This document shows, one piece after another, positions 49,666 to 58,340 of a stretch of DNA of 64,000 nt. The notes beneath the pieces are model-generated. The model had not been told where the DNA came from, ran no database searches, and saw nothing but the letters and a program-made list of their open reading frames with translations. Location of the stretch: IMG/VR virus record IMGVR_UViG_3300032092_000011, positions 45,842 to 109,841 of that record. One strand, 5' to 3'. Within the stretch, counting starts at the first letter, position 1. Each line of letters starts with the position of its first letter. The stretch comes from a virus. The position numbers were made by a program, and so were the translations under genes.

Positions 49666-50385
49666 TTATGATTTAAAGATTCCTTTTTTAATCATACGAC
49701 TTACAATTCTTGCTGCGGCTGTTTCTAGTGACTTCTTAGTTGTAATACCAATATGAGATTGATTGAATTTAATTTCACTATCGTCAATTCCATCTAGAAT
49801 TGAAACAGTTTTAACCGTTTTAGCCTCTCCTAATCCAGATCCGACTAAAACTTCTCCAGTCTCAGCATCAACAAAGCGAACTTGAAGACCTAAACGCGTA
49901 ATTTGTGTTGTTTGAGATTGTCCATTAATTTTTACAACCTCATCATCAGATACTGAAAAGTCATATACCTCAATATAAACAAAGTATTTAGCAAGTTTAA
50001 TTTTACCCTTGCCATCCATTGTATTTTCAGTAAATCCTTTTGCTGATGCTTTAAATTGGTTAATCATTCTTTCTTTGATTTCCAATTTATCTTCAGTAAA
50101 TACGAATCGGTTTGTATATTCTAAATATTCTAATACAATATTAGTTACACCAAGACCAACTCTTTTGTCCTTTAATTCAGGGTACATTTCATATAGTTCT
50201 TCGCTGATTCCAATTTTTAAGATTTGAATTGGAATCTTAATAGTGTCTTTATATTCAGGTACCGAATCAATTGACATTTTCTTTTCAAAGTCAGCTTGGT
50301 ACTGCTCAGACTTGATAGTTCCGATCTGAGCAGTTGCCATAGCTACATTGAAAATTAAACAAATTAAAAGTGCTAATTTTTTCAT
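49666..50385 (-). CDS. CsgG-like outer-membrane secretion/pore protein, 239 aa
   Basis: ATG 50385 gives a signal peptide ending MATAQ. The body matches the CsgG family: RVGLGVTNIVLEYLEYTNRF, then YFVYIEVYDF, TRLGLQVRFVDAETGEVL and AAARIVSRMIKKG. CsgG forms a nonameric outer-membrane channel for curli subunits. Unlike CsgG, no lipobox Cys is evident at the cleavage site. Here it probably serves the adjacent phage-encoded exported proteins, or forms a lysis pore. Confidence 0.8.
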   Translation of the reverse strand: MKKLALLICLIFNVAMATAQIGTIKSEQYQADFEKKMSIDSVPEYKDTIKIPIQILKIGISEELYEMYPELKDKRVGLGVTNIVLEYLEYTNRFVFTEDKLEIKERMINQFKASAKGFTENTMDGKGKIKLAKYFVYIEVYDFSVSDDEVVKINGQSQTTQITRLGLQVRFVDAETGEVLVGSGLGEAKTVKTVSILDGIDDSEIKFNQSHIGITTKKSLETAAARIVSRMIKKGIFKS

Positions 50386-50386
50386 T

Positions 50387-50749
50387 TTAAACATCTGTTG
50401 TATTTGATAGAGAAACTCCATCTTCTTCATCAACTTTTTGAATTAACATTTTGTCTCTGTCTTCTGAATTGAACCAATAATCTACAACTTTATTAAGATT
50501 ACCAACAAAGGCTCCTAATAAGATTAATAACATTTCTTTCCAATCTTCACCGACAGTTAATCCAAACATAATTCCTGCATTAATTCCTAATATGATAAAG
50601 AAAAATAAGAATAATACTATTCCTGTAATTTTCCAACGATTAGATTGCATTTGTTGTAACATAAAATAGAATCGATTTTTATCTTCTACTTTTATGTAAT
50701 CTTCTTTACCAAATCCTAACATTTTCTTAATTGACATAAAGATATTCAT
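50387..50749 (-). CDS. Two-helix membrane protein (holin-like), 120 aa
   Basis: Two hydrophobic segments (ITGIVLFLFFFIILGI and a second near residue 80) with charged ends. Size and location beside the endolysin region fit a holin or antiholin. No family recognised. Confidence 0.65.
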   Translation of the reverse strand: MNIFMSIKKMLGFGKEDYIKVEDKNRFYFMLQQMQSNRWKITGIVLFLFFFIILGINAGIMFGLTVGEDWKEMLLILLGAFVGNLNKVVDYWFNSEDRDKMLIQKVDEEDGVSLSNTTDV

Positions 50750-50756
50750 TTATTTT

Positions 50757-51098
50757 TTACCAAGGAGCGTCTTCAGTTTCGCTCTTTTTCTCTTTTTTCT
50801 TCTCTTCTTTCTTTTCAGTTGCTGGTTTTTCAACAACTCTTTCACGAATGATCGTGTTAGTTCCACCACCATTTGATGAATTATTTTGAGATGAGTTATC
50901 AACATTTAAGTTAATAACAGGTTGCGCTGGAGCAGCTTGTTCAGTTTTGGTTTCTTCCTTATCGTCACCACCATTGAAAAGTGTAGTAGTAACCCAAGTA
51001 CCGCCAGCTAAAACTGCTGTTGAAAGAGTACCGATTAAGGTTTTCTTTAAACCTGACCAAGTACCATCATTAGTCTCTACGTTTTGTTCGTCTGACAT
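50757..51098 (-). CDS. Single-pass membrane protein with charged tail, 113 aa
   Basis: A hydrophobic segment near residues 20-40 (LIGTLSTAVLAGGTW), then an Asn/Ser-rich linker and a Lys/Glu-rich tail (EKKEEKKKEKK). No family recognised; lysis-region neighbour. Confidence 0.65.
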   Translation of the reverse strand: MSDEQNVETNDGTWSGLKKTLIGTLSTAVLAGGTWVTTTLFNGGDDKEETKTEQAAPAQPVINLNVDNSSQNNSSNGGGTNTIIRERVVEKPATEKKEEKKKEKKSETEDAPW

Positions 51099-51119
51099 AG
51101 TAATTAATATTTGTTTTGT

Positions 51120-53051
51120 TTAGTTTTTAATAATTCTAACCGATCCCTTTTGACCAGTTGCTTGTAAAGTTCCAAAATATAAGCCTTGCGCGACATGATT
51201 GATATTAAAATCATAATTATAAACTCCAGCAGGCATATCTTTATCAAAAATAACATGTATTGGTCGACCATTCATATCATATACTTCTAATCTAACTCGA
51301 CCTGTATTTTTAACTTCGAATTTAATATTTGCGTAACCAGTGGTTGGATTTGGATAAACCATCATTTTAGTTTCTTCTTCAGTTACACCAATTGTACTTG
51401 GCGCTGACATTTTAAATACAACTAAAATACCATTAGTTGGAGAAACTGATAAATCTTTAGAATTTACATCTCCTGAAAACTTTCTAGTAGTTGCAAGAGG
51501 TGACTGACCCCATTGATTTTGTGGTCTTTTTGCAATAAATCTTAGTTTAAAAACTTCATATCCGTCAGGAATCATATAATCTTTATTTACAGATGGGTCA
51601 TAACCTGCCCATTCAATCATATCGTCCATTGGATTAAGAGAAGACATCCAAAACATTGCTTTTGGCGAGTTTTTAATATCTTTAAATTCTAATAAACTAT
51701 CATTATAAATTAAACCTAATTGAAGTGAAGATACTTCTAAACCATTAGTATTAACAACTACTGGAAGTTCAACTAAGTTGCCTTCAGTAACTGTTAGGTG
51801 TGGTAGGTTCACTTCAATATTGTTAGTTGGAAAATCATATTCAACCTTCATGTCAATCACATTTTCAATAGCGGCTGGTGTGCCGGGTTGAGGATTTGTG
51901 GTAACTTCAATTGGCGTTAAACGCGCCATGTTATAACCAGTACCGTTCGCATCACCAGGAACTAGAACATAGAATTGAACTGAATCAGGTTGACCTGGTA
52001 AAATATTATAATAGAAATTAGTTACACCAGGAATAGATGAAGTATAGTTAGTTGCAGGTGTACCAGTGATAGTATTCTTTTCAGATACTGTAAAGAATTT
52101 AACATCTTTTACACCATTGGGCCAAGCTGAAAATCTTCCGGCAATTCTACCAAATACACCATAAGCATCGGTGATTGAGATATTATTAGATCCATTAACA
52201 TCGCCAGTGTAGAAATCCCACGCTGATGGAGTTGCAGATCCTAGTACCCATTGATTAATTAATTGAGCATCTGCTGTTGAAATTACGTTGCCAACAGTCA
52301 TTGTATCACCTTTAATTGCTAAACGAACATCATAGTATGTTGTATCAATTAATTCAGTAAATGCAAAATCGCCATTTAAATCAGTAGTGTAAGATGCATG
52401 TTGAGACCAAGTTGATCCAGTTTTAACTTTCTTTTCTAATGCCAATGTTAGGTTTTTAGCACCAGTTCCAGTTACGTTTGTAAATGTACCATGGAAATTA
52501 AGTTCTGGCTTTTCCCATACACCACCATAACTATGTAAAGTTAAAGTTGTGTCCATACCATCTTGAGTAGCTGCAACTTGAGAATACGTTGCAGAACCAG
52601 TCCATGTTAAATCAGAAATTGCAGAAAGAGCATAGAAAGAAGATGCAGTAACGTGTGTGAATGTCATTTCAAATCTTTCTCCATCTGGAATTTCATACGT
52701 AGATGACGAACCTGTATAAACAACGGTAGCGGTAAGATAACCGCCAGCATTATTGTCAACAAATTGTAAGTTTAAGTTTGATGTAGAACCTAATAGAGCA
52801 ATAGAAGCTGCTGAAAAGGCATTTTTATCATAAAAAATTCTAAACTGATAACCAGTTATTAGAGTTGAAGTGGTGTTTTGAACTGTTAATTTGGCTTTTG
52901 ATTGAGCCTGAATACTAGTACCGACTTGGTATGTTGTATCGATAATAACATAGATTCCATTACCTGGTGCCGGAGGTCCTGTTTGAGAGAAACCAACGAA
53001 TGGAGTAATGAAAGCTAATAGAATGAGTAGATTCTTTAAAAAGTTTTTCAT
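51120..53051 (-). CDS. Secreted cohesin/dockerin-like adhesin with type IX sorting domain, 643 aa
   Basis: Signal peptide ending FVGFSQ. A cohesin-like beta domain (~25-165) is followed by a CNA-B-like module, a dockerin-like stretch DVNGSNNISITDAYGV (~290), a second cohesin-like domain (~430-550), and a C-terminal domain (~565-643) with MMVYPNPTTGYANI, VYDMNGRPI and a final KGSVRIIKN. That last domain is the type IX secretion sorting signal used by Bacteroidetes. The protein should be exported by the host T9SS and attached to the surface or released. Confidence 0.85.
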   Translation of the reverse strand: MKNFLKNLLILLAFITPFVGFSQTGPPAPGNGIYVIIDTTYQVGTSIQAQSKAKLTVQNTTSTLITGYQFRIFYDKNAFSAASIALLGSTSNLNLQFVDNNAGGYLTATVVYTGSSSTYEIPDGERFEMTFTHVTASSFYALSAISDLTWTGSATYSQVAATQDGMDTTLTLHSYGGVWEKPELNFHGTFTNVTGTGAKNLTLALEKKVKTGSTWSQHASYTTDLNGDFAFTELIDTTYYDVRLAIKGDTMTVGNVISTADAQLINQWVLGSATPSAWDFYTGDVNGSNNISITDAYGVFGRIAGRFSAWPNGVKDVKFFTVSEKNTITGTPATNYTSSIPGVTNFYYNILPGQPDSVQFYVLVPGDANGTGYNMARLTPIEVTTNPQPGTPAAIENVIDMKVEYDFPTNNIEVNLPHLTVTEGNLVELPVVVNTNGLEVSSLQLGLIYNDSLLEFKDIKNSPKAMFWMSSLNPMDDMIEWAGYDPSVNKDYMIPDGYEVFKLRFIAKRPQNQWGQSPLATTRKFSGDVNSKDLSVSPTNGILVVFKMSAPSTIGVTEEETKMMVYPNPTTGYANIKFEVKNTGRVRLEVYDMNGRPIHVIFDKDMPAGVYNYDFNINHVAQGLYFGTLQATGQKGSVRIIKN

Positions 53052-53064
53052 TTTTTATTTTAGA

Positions 53065-53886
53065 TTATTTTAAAAGGTTGTAGTATTCTTTGAAATGCTT
53101 AATACGATCAGCAAGACCAATTGTACCACCGTTTACTCTTTTAGTTACTGCAGTAACTGTAGCATCATCAGCACCTCTATCACAAATAGACCATAATCCA
53201 TTTGAATTAAAGAAGAATGCAGCAGAAGCTAAAGGATATTTAGTTGCAACTAAATCAGGATTTGCAATAGTATCTTCACCAATAAATTTAGCAAAGTTTG
53301 TGTAGTTTGATTTACCAGTTAATTGGATATAACCTCTACCACGGAATTTAAATCCTTCTTTTGATGCCTCATCTCCATTACCCATTCTAGATGCGTAAAC
53401 CTTTGATGCAATTTTTTCAGGGTTTCTAGCATATCCAGCTGCTGTAGTTGCATTGAAATACTTTCCAAAGATTTTTACTAATCCATCAGCTGAATAATTA
53501 AGATTTTCTGAAACTGCCTTGAAGCCGCCACTTTCATGTCCACATTGTGCTAGAAAATGAGCAAGTCTTAATGTATTTGTAATTCCAAACTTAGCAGCAG
53601 TATCTGGAATTTGTGCAATAACGGCGTCAGGAATATGTCCTTTTAAAGCCTCTAACTTAAATTGAGAAGCTGGAATTGAAACTGGAGCTGCGGTCGATGC
53701 AGAAGATCCGAACATCTTTCCCCAAGTTCCATCACCAACAATACCATCTGGTGTTAAACCATTTTTTGATTGCCAAGCCTTTACAGCTTCAGTAGTTTTT
53801 GGTCCAAATGAACCATCGGCCGGAAGGCCTAATTTTTCTTGTAATTTTTTAACGTCTTCACCTGAAGACCCTACTTTTAGTAACAT
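53065..53886 (-). CDS. Endolysin: peptidoglycan-binding plus GH19 domain, 273 aa
   Basis: An N-terminal PG-binding domain (VKKLQEKLGL...GSFGPKTTEAVKAW, 1-60), linker, then a GH19 chitinase-like lysozyme domain: LAHFLAQCGHESGGF (catalytic Glu), FKFRGRGYIQLTGKSNY and the VTKRVNGG tail. It has no signal peptide, so it depends on a holin. It lies 21 bases after the two-helix gene at 53.9 kb. Confidence 0.93.
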   Translation of the reverse strand: MLLKVGSSGEDVKKLQEKLGLPADGSFGPKTTEAVKAWQSKNGLTPDGIVGDGTWGKMFGSSASTAAPVSIPASQFKLEALKGHIPDAVIAQIPDTAAKFGITNTLRLAHFLAQCGHESGGFKAVSENLNYSADGLVKIFGKYFNATTAAGYARNPEKIASKVYASRMGNGDEASKEGFKFRGRGYIQLTGKSNYTNFAKFIGEDTIANPDLVATKYPLASAAFFFNSNGLWSICDRGADDATVTAVTKRVNGGTIGLADRIKHFKEYYNLLK

Positions 53887-53906
53887 AGTATATTAAATTA
53901 TTTTTC

Positions 53907-54203
53907 TTATTCTGCTGTTTCTTCTGCTATTTCTTGAGAAGTTGCTTTCTTTACATCTTTTTTAGCAGCTGTAAATTTATCAATTGAAGATAAACCTAAG
54001 CAACCAAAAGCTAAAAGAGCAACTGCATCTACAAGGTAAGGAGCAGGAGCAACATCAACAGTTGAAAAACTATTGTGATACATTGTTACACAAAGCGCTA
54101 CAGCACACATAATGCCGACAAAACGTTTTGATGATGGGGTTCCAGACTCGTCTTTGAACAAGCCGCCAACCCATTTTACAGAGTTTTCGATTAATTTTTT
54201 CAT
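53907..54203 (-). CDS. Holin-like protein, 98 aa
   Basis: Two hydrophobic segments (RFVGIMCAVALCVTM and YLVDAVALLAFGCLG) with a Lys/Glu-rich C-terminus. Length, topology and adjacency to the endolysin gene fit a phage holin. Confidence 0.75.
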   Translation of the reverse strand: MKKLIENSVKWVGGLFKDESGTPSSKRFVGIMCAVALCVTMYHNSFSTVDVAPAPYLVDAVALLAFGCLGLSSIDKFTAAKKDVKKATSQEIAEETAE

Positions 54204-54247
54204 GACCTAATTGCGATTTAATTTAAACTGAGTTGGGTTCAGTTTGC

Positions 54248-54256
54248 TTTATATAT
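54248..54256 (-). promoter_or_regulatory. Late-type promoter box (ATATATAAA)
   Basis: ATATATAAA on the minus strand, 45 bases before the holin-like ATG; it would drive holin and endolysin. Confidence 0.45.
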
Positions 54257-54273
54257 CATATTAATATAATAGA

Positions 54274-54299
54274 AAAAGGACTCAATATTGAGTCCTTTT
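54274..54299 (-). terminator. Rho-independent terminator (perfect palindrome)
   Basis: AAAAGGACTCAAT followed directly by ATTGAGTCCTTTT, 23 bases past the stop of the nuclease gene. Confidence 0.85.
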
Positions 54300-54321
54300 A
54301 AATATTTAAAGTTAATTAATT

Positions 54322-54912
54322 TTATCTGCAGTTACATTTAAATTTAGTGTAATCTGAGTTTAGTGGTTTAACATTTGGAAAGAAATAACAGTCAATATTA
54401 TTTCCGTACCTAACAGTTTTATAGAATCCGGTTGGAATTGCAGCACCAGATGACAATCTAGTTATTTTATTAAATTCAACTTTGATAGTTACATAGACAT
54501 CGTATCTTTTTGCAAGCTCTCGTTCAGAAATTTCTAGCATTTTCCATGGTCCACGATTTAGGCTTTGTTGTTGAAGTGCTGAATTAGCGTATGAGAAAGT
54601 TGTACGCAGCATTGTTGTGTTGCAGTTAAAAGATGCGGCTGGGGCCATGTGACCTTTATCCCATTCATTTGCAACATAATCAGCATTATCAGAAGTTTTA
54701 AGACCTGGCACCGTATAGAAATCCATACCCGATCTTGATGCAGTTCCAGTTGGACATAAAACTTTATATTCAACTGCTCTAGGCTGTTCTAATACTTCTG
54801 AATAGAGAATCTTAAAATACTCGTTTTGAACTACAACACTGTCTCGAAGAGTTTGTGACCACCCTGTGACAGCTGTCAAGGTGATTAATAGAAATAATAA
54901 TAATTTTTTCAT
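54322..54912 (-). CDS. Secreted DNA/RNA non-specific endonuclease, 196 aa
   Basis: ATG 54912 gives a signal peptide (MKKLLLFLLITLTAVTGWSQ). The catalytic motif is WDKGHMAPAA (His88, usual DRGH), and the metal-site Asn region is YANSALQQQSLNRGPW. It is a NucA/Serratia-type betabetaalpha-Me nuclease. It would act in the periplasm or outside the cell, for example clearing extracellular DNA or excluding other phages' DNA. Confidence 0.88.
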   Translation of the reverse strand: MKKLLLFLLITLTAVTGWSQTLRDSVVVQNEYFKILYSEVLEQPRAVEYKVLCPTGTASRSGMDFYTVPGLKTSDNADYVANEWDKGHMAPAASFNCNTTMLRTTFSYANSALQQQSLNRGPWKMLEISERELAKRYDVYVTIKVEFNKITRLSSGAAIPTGFYKTVRYGNNIDCYFFPNVKPLNSDYTKFKCNCR

Positions 54913-54922
54913 TAGTCTGGTT

Positions 54923-55165
54923 TTATTTATTAGCTTCAATCAATATAGTAATACCAGCTGCTCCAGCCGATATCATATATTTATTGTATCTATTATCATT
55001 TAACCAGCCATATTTTTTAAACTCAAATATGATAGTATCTTTATCCTCAAACCAGACATGTATCGCATTTGTTGCATAATCTATTGATGGATGTTTCATT
55101 AAACCCAATTTCCAACTTTCTCTATATTCTTCCTTTAATTCGTCGGGTGTTATATGAATAATCAT
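54923..55165 (-). CDS. Hypothetical protein, 80 aa
   Basis: Contains NAIHVWFEDKDTIIFEF, loosely similar to the core of the AdoMet-decarboxylase-like protein at 45 kb. No firm family. One base separates it from the thioesterase stop region. Confidence 0.6.
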   Translation of the reverse strand: MIIHITPDELKEEYRESWKLGLMKHPSIDYATNAIHVWFEDKDTIIFEFKKYGWLNDNRYNKYMISAGAAGITILIEANK

Positions 55166-55552
55166 TTACTTTTGATATTTTTCCTTGACTCTTTGGGAAA
55201 TTGGAATTGCAGCTCCGTGGTCATCGATTCTAACAAATTTAATCTTAGTTGATAAAATTACAGTTTGTTCTCCAGAATAGACATTATGTGCTCTTGCCTC
55301 AAGATAGAGAGTTATTGAAGTGTTACCAATTTCAAATACTTCCCCATAAATTTTAAGTAGTTGACCTTCTCTTGCTGGTTTGGTAAAAACACATTCATCG
55401 ATTTTGATTGTAACCATTCTAGGAGTATCGCATACTTCCATTGCAAGAGCAGCTCCAGCCGCATCAATCCATGCCATTAATTTTCCGCCAAAAAGATTAG
55501 CATGAAAACCAAGATCGGCTTTTTTAATTGGGTGTGTTGATATTAATTGCAT
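55166..55552 (-). CDS. Acyl-CoA thioesterase (YciA-like hotdog fold), 128 aa
   Basis: The hotdog signature is HANLFGGKLMAWIDAAGAAL (Asp of the catalytic site), followed by VTIKIDECVF and VFEIGNTSITLYLEA. It matches bacterial YciA/BFIT thioesterases in length and motif. It hydrolyses acyl-CoA, unusual for a phage; it could shift lipid metabolism during infection. Confidence 0.88.
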   Translation of the reverse strand: MQLISTHPIKKADLGFHANLFGGKLMAWIDAAGAALAMEVCDTPRMVTIKIDECVFTKPAREGQLLKIYGEVFEIGNTSITLYLEARAHNVYSGEQTVILSTKIKFVRIDDHGAAIPISQRVKEKYQK

Positions 55553-55821
55553 TATTCAGTCTCGTCAGAAATTATATTACCATATTGTTCAGCTGCCTTT
55601 GGATTTCGCTCTAGAAAAATTTGATATGCAACTTCATATCTTCCTAACTCCACTTCAAGTGGAAATATTTCGTAATTTAATGAATCTAATTGATACTGTA
55701 GAGAATCGATCTTTTTCTTATCTGCAATTGATTGTTCTTTTAATTCAGATAGTGAAATACTTTGATATGATAGTATTCCAATGATAAAGACGACAAGAAC
55801 CGCAAGAAATCCATTTTTCAT
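55552..55821 (-). CDS. Membrane-anchored coiled-coil protein, 89 aa
   Basis: An N-terminal hydrophobic segment (FLAVLVVFIIGILSY) followed by a charged coiled coil. No family recognised. Confidence 0.68.
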   Translation of the reverse strand: MKNGFLAVLVVFIIGILSYQSISLSELKEQSIADKKKIDSLQYQLDSLNYEIFPLEVELGRYEVAYQIFLERNPKAAEQYGNIISDETE

Positions 55822-55833
55822 ATAGTATTTATT

Positions 55834-56961
55834 TTAATTACTTAAAGGTGCCTTAATTTCAGGCTGTGATTTATAGTTTACTAATTTAATTGAGTTTCTA
55901 TCAATTTTTTCAAAAGCAGTTATGTACCCTTGAGTTTTTTCGTATTCAAAATCCAAATTAATAGTTGGTAGTTCTAAAGGTTCGCGACTGATTTGTTCTT
56001 TTGCCTGCTCAAGATGATTTAAATACAAATGAGTATCTCCAAGATTTCCAATCAATTCATCAGGAACCATGTTAACTCGCTTAGCCAACATTTCCAATAA
56101 TAGACCATAAGAAGCAATATTAAATGGTAAACCTAAGAATGTATCGACTGATCGTTGATTCCACATTAAAGAGATTGCTCGTTTTGGAACAGGGTATAGT
56201 TTATCAATTTCATCATGGTCAATTTTAGCAGGATGACCAAAATCAAATGGGTCAAATACGCTATATGTTTTTGCTGCTAAATCTAATCTTTCTGATACAT
56301 TTAGCTCTCTTGTATAAACTTGAAATCCATAATGACAGGGTGGAAGTGTCATTTTATCAAGATCTGCAACATTCCAAGCGTTAACCATCAGGCGTCTAGA
56401 ATCTGGATTCCTTTCAAGATCTGCAATAAGTCGAAGTATTTGGTCATACCAAAGAGAACCATGTCCAGTTGAACCATCATTATTTTTATATTGCATCCAA
56501 CCTTGCCATTGTCTCCATTGTTTACCATAAACTGGGCCAAGTTCTCCCCAAACTTTTGAGAATTCTGGCCAATTCTTAATTGCATCAACAAATTCAGCTT
56601 CGGTCATAATACGAATCTTAGACTCTTCAAGATCCTCAACATGAACACTCATATCTGGCTCTTCTAAGTTAGAGGCATACTGTTTATATTTCTTGTAGGC
56701 ATCTCCATTCCAAATATTACAACCATTATCAACAAGATATTTGATATTAGTGTCGCCCTGTAAAAACCAGAGCAGTTCAGTTACCATTGACTTAAATGCC
56801 ATTTTCTTAGTTGTCAAAAGAGGATAACCTTCAGACATTTTATGGCGGATCTGGCGACCAAAAACAGAAATCGTACCAGTTCCAGTACGATCTTTTTTAA
56901 CTATGCCATTTTCAAGAATATCTTTTAATAAATCTTGGTATTGTTTATCAATATTATTCAT
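55834..56961 (-). CDS. thyA: Thymidylate synthase
   Basis: 375 residues, longer than E. coli ThyA (264) owing to inserts near residues 85-160. Key motifs are KDRTGTGTISVFGRQIRH (N-terminal Arg loop), MLPPCHYGFQVY-type PPCHYGFQVY with the catalytic Cys, MWNQRSVDTFLGLPFNIASY, and LGDTHLYLNHLEQ. It converts dUMP to dTMP with methylene-tetrahydrofolate, serving phage DNA synthesis with the deoxyribonucleotidase at 11.5 kb. Confidence 0.95.
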   Translation of the reverse strand: MNNIDKQYQDLLKDILENGIVKKDRTGTGTISVFGRQIRHKMSEGYPLLTTKKMAFKSMVTELLWFLQGDTNIKYLVDNGCNIWNGDAYKKYKQYASNLEEPDMSVHVEDLEESKIRIMTEAEFVDAIKNWPEFSKVWGELGPVYGKQWRQWQGWMQYKNNDGSTGHGSLWYDQILRLIADLERNPDSRRLMVNAWNVADLDKMTLPPCHYGFQVYTRELNVSERLDLAAKTYSVFDPFDFGHPAKIDHDEIDKLYPVPKRAISLMWNQRSVDTFLGLPFNIASYGLLLEMLAKRVNMVPDELIGNLGDTHLYLNHLEQAKEQISREPLELPTINLDFEYEKTQGYITAFEKIDRNSIKLVNYKSQPEIKAPLSN

Positions 56962-57058
56962 ATATGTTCAATGTTTCTAATAAAATAAAAATAGTAATAA
57001 ATGGAGTCATAATAACTCCAAATAAAAATGCGGTAATTCCGGTTAATGCTCGCCTCAT
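56954..57058 (-). CDS. 34-aa membrane peptide
   Basis: ATG 57058 overlaps the upstream stop as ATGA and its own stop overlaps the thyA start by 8 bases, so it is well placed for coupled translation. The sequence is a single hydrophobic helix (ALTGITAFLFGVIM...) with basic N-terminus MRRA. Confidence 0.65.
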   Translation of the reverse strand: MRRALTGITAFLFGVIMTPFITIFILLETLNIYE

Positions 57059-57375
57059 ATCGATTGAATATATGTAATTAATGTTAGTGACAATTTATAA
57101 CCAGTAAAGGCTCCAATTGCAGATGGAAGTGGGAAAACAATAAGTTTTCCCAAGTCCGTTACATATTTAGGTCGGTTAACAATCCTTCCCATATATGAAT
57201 AATAAACTAAATATCCAAGTAAAACTGCTATATCTGTTCTTGTTGAAATAAAAACTACTAGAATTGCACCTAAAAATCCAAAAATAAAATTATCACGGAC
57301 TCCTTCCCAAATCTCTTTAGTCGTGGCTTCATTCCACTCTTTAACAATTTTATGATATTTAGTCTTTTTAGACAT
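57055..57375 (-). CDS. Three-helix membrane protein, 106 aa
   Basis: ATG 57375 (MSKKTKYHKIVKEW) is preferred to an upstream frame. Hydrophobic segments follow (FIFGFLGAILVVFIS, AVLLGYLVYYSYM, and a C-terminal one). No family recognised. Confidence 0.68.
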   Translation of the reverse strand: MSKKTKYHKIVKEWNEATTKEIWEGVRDNFIFGFLGAILVVFISTRTDIAVLLGYLVYYSYMGRIVNRPKYVTDLGKLIVFPLPSAIGAFTGYKLSLTLITYIQSI

Positions 57376-57562
57376 ATTTGTTAAATATTTCTTTTGCTTT
57401 TGCAATTTCTTCTGGTTTATCTTCACTCTCCAAAAGAGTCATAATAATAGTTGTAGCCTCTTCTTCACTACATTTTGTTTCGATAATTTCAATATACTTG
57501 TCAACATCTACTTCTAATGTGTCAGCAATCACCTGATCCATTATATCGAAAAATCCTTGCAT
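57368..57562 (-). CDS. Hypothetical acidic protein, 64 aa
   Basis: Acidic and helical (VDVDKYIEIIETKCSEEEAT). It overlaps the next gene by 8 bases. No family recognised. Confidence 0.65.
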   Translation of the reverse strand: MQGFFDIMDQVIADTLEVDVDKYIEIIETKCSEEEATTIIMTLLESEDKPEEIAKAKEIFNKYV

Positions 57563-57564
57563 TG

Positions 57565-57783
57565 TTAATCTTTTTTAGATGTGCTACTTGTTGATTTAAA
57601 TAACAAGTGAAATAGAATATTAATTCCTAGAGCTTGCCAAAACCCAATTTCATGAACTCCATCTACTGCAGGAACTAAACATCCATTCCATAGAAGTTGA
57701 GTTGGCCAAGCCATTACTACAGCTGCAATAACCACTGTTACTAATGCCATTCCGATTGTTGCAAATACTTTACTTTGATCCAT
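57565..57783 (-). CDS. Two-helix membrane protein, 72 aa
   Basis: Hydrophobic segments at ~9-30 and ~45-60 with a Ser/Lys-rich C-terminal tail. No family recognised. Confidence 0.65.
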   Translation of the reverse strand: MDQSKVFATIGMALVTVVIAAVVMAWPTQLLWNGCLVPAVDGVHEIGFWQALGINILFHLLFKSTSSTSKKD

Positions 57784-57799
57784 TTTTTTATATTTTATA

Positions 57800-58288
57800 T
57801 TAACAAAATTGTACTAAACCGCTATCTCGAGAAACTTCAAATGCTTTTGCAAAATTATCATATGTTCCCATAACCCAATCATAGCTTTCATCATCCGAAA
57901 TAAAGTTATCAAGACAATACTTAATTAATGTTTTACGATGAGTTATAAAATCATTGTAAAGTTTTTCGCTAACTTCAGGACCAAAACAACCATCACAGTC
58001 TGAAAATTCAATAATTTCGAAGAAAGGTCGACCTTCATAAGAATCATTATGTGCCCAAATTGTTGCAGCTGGAACTCCATAAATAGCTCGTGCTAGAATA
58101 TTGCGAAAACCATTATAAGTGCCATAGCTTCCGGCCCTAAAATGATGTTCAACAGATTCATTTGTTCGATCATAATTACCTGGCTCGAGACCACCAATTC
58201 GGTTAAAGCTGTCGACCCAAACACTAAGCTCTGATTCTTCTTCATTTACTTTTTTAATTCGGCTAATTGCAAAAACATCTAATCCCAT
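57800..58288 (-). CDS. Conserved phage hypothetical protein, 162 aa
   Basis: It starts MGLDVFAISRIKK, a typical opening of a phage/bacterial hypothetical family (MGLDMY...), with FSDCDGCFGPEVSEKLYNDF in the middle. Function unknown. Confidence 0.72.
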   Translation of the reverse strand: MGLDVFAISRIKKVNEEESELSVWVDSFNRIGGLEPGNYDRTNESVEHHFRAGSYGTYNGFRNILARAIYGVPAATIWAHNDSYEGRPFFEIIEFSDCDGCFGPEVSEKLYNDFITHRKTLIKYCLDNFISDDESYDWVMGTYDNFAKAFEVSRDSGLVQFC

Positions 58289-58340
58289 ATCTAATTTAAT
58301 TTTAACTCTATTATTATAGAGAGAATCTTAAAATTGTTTC

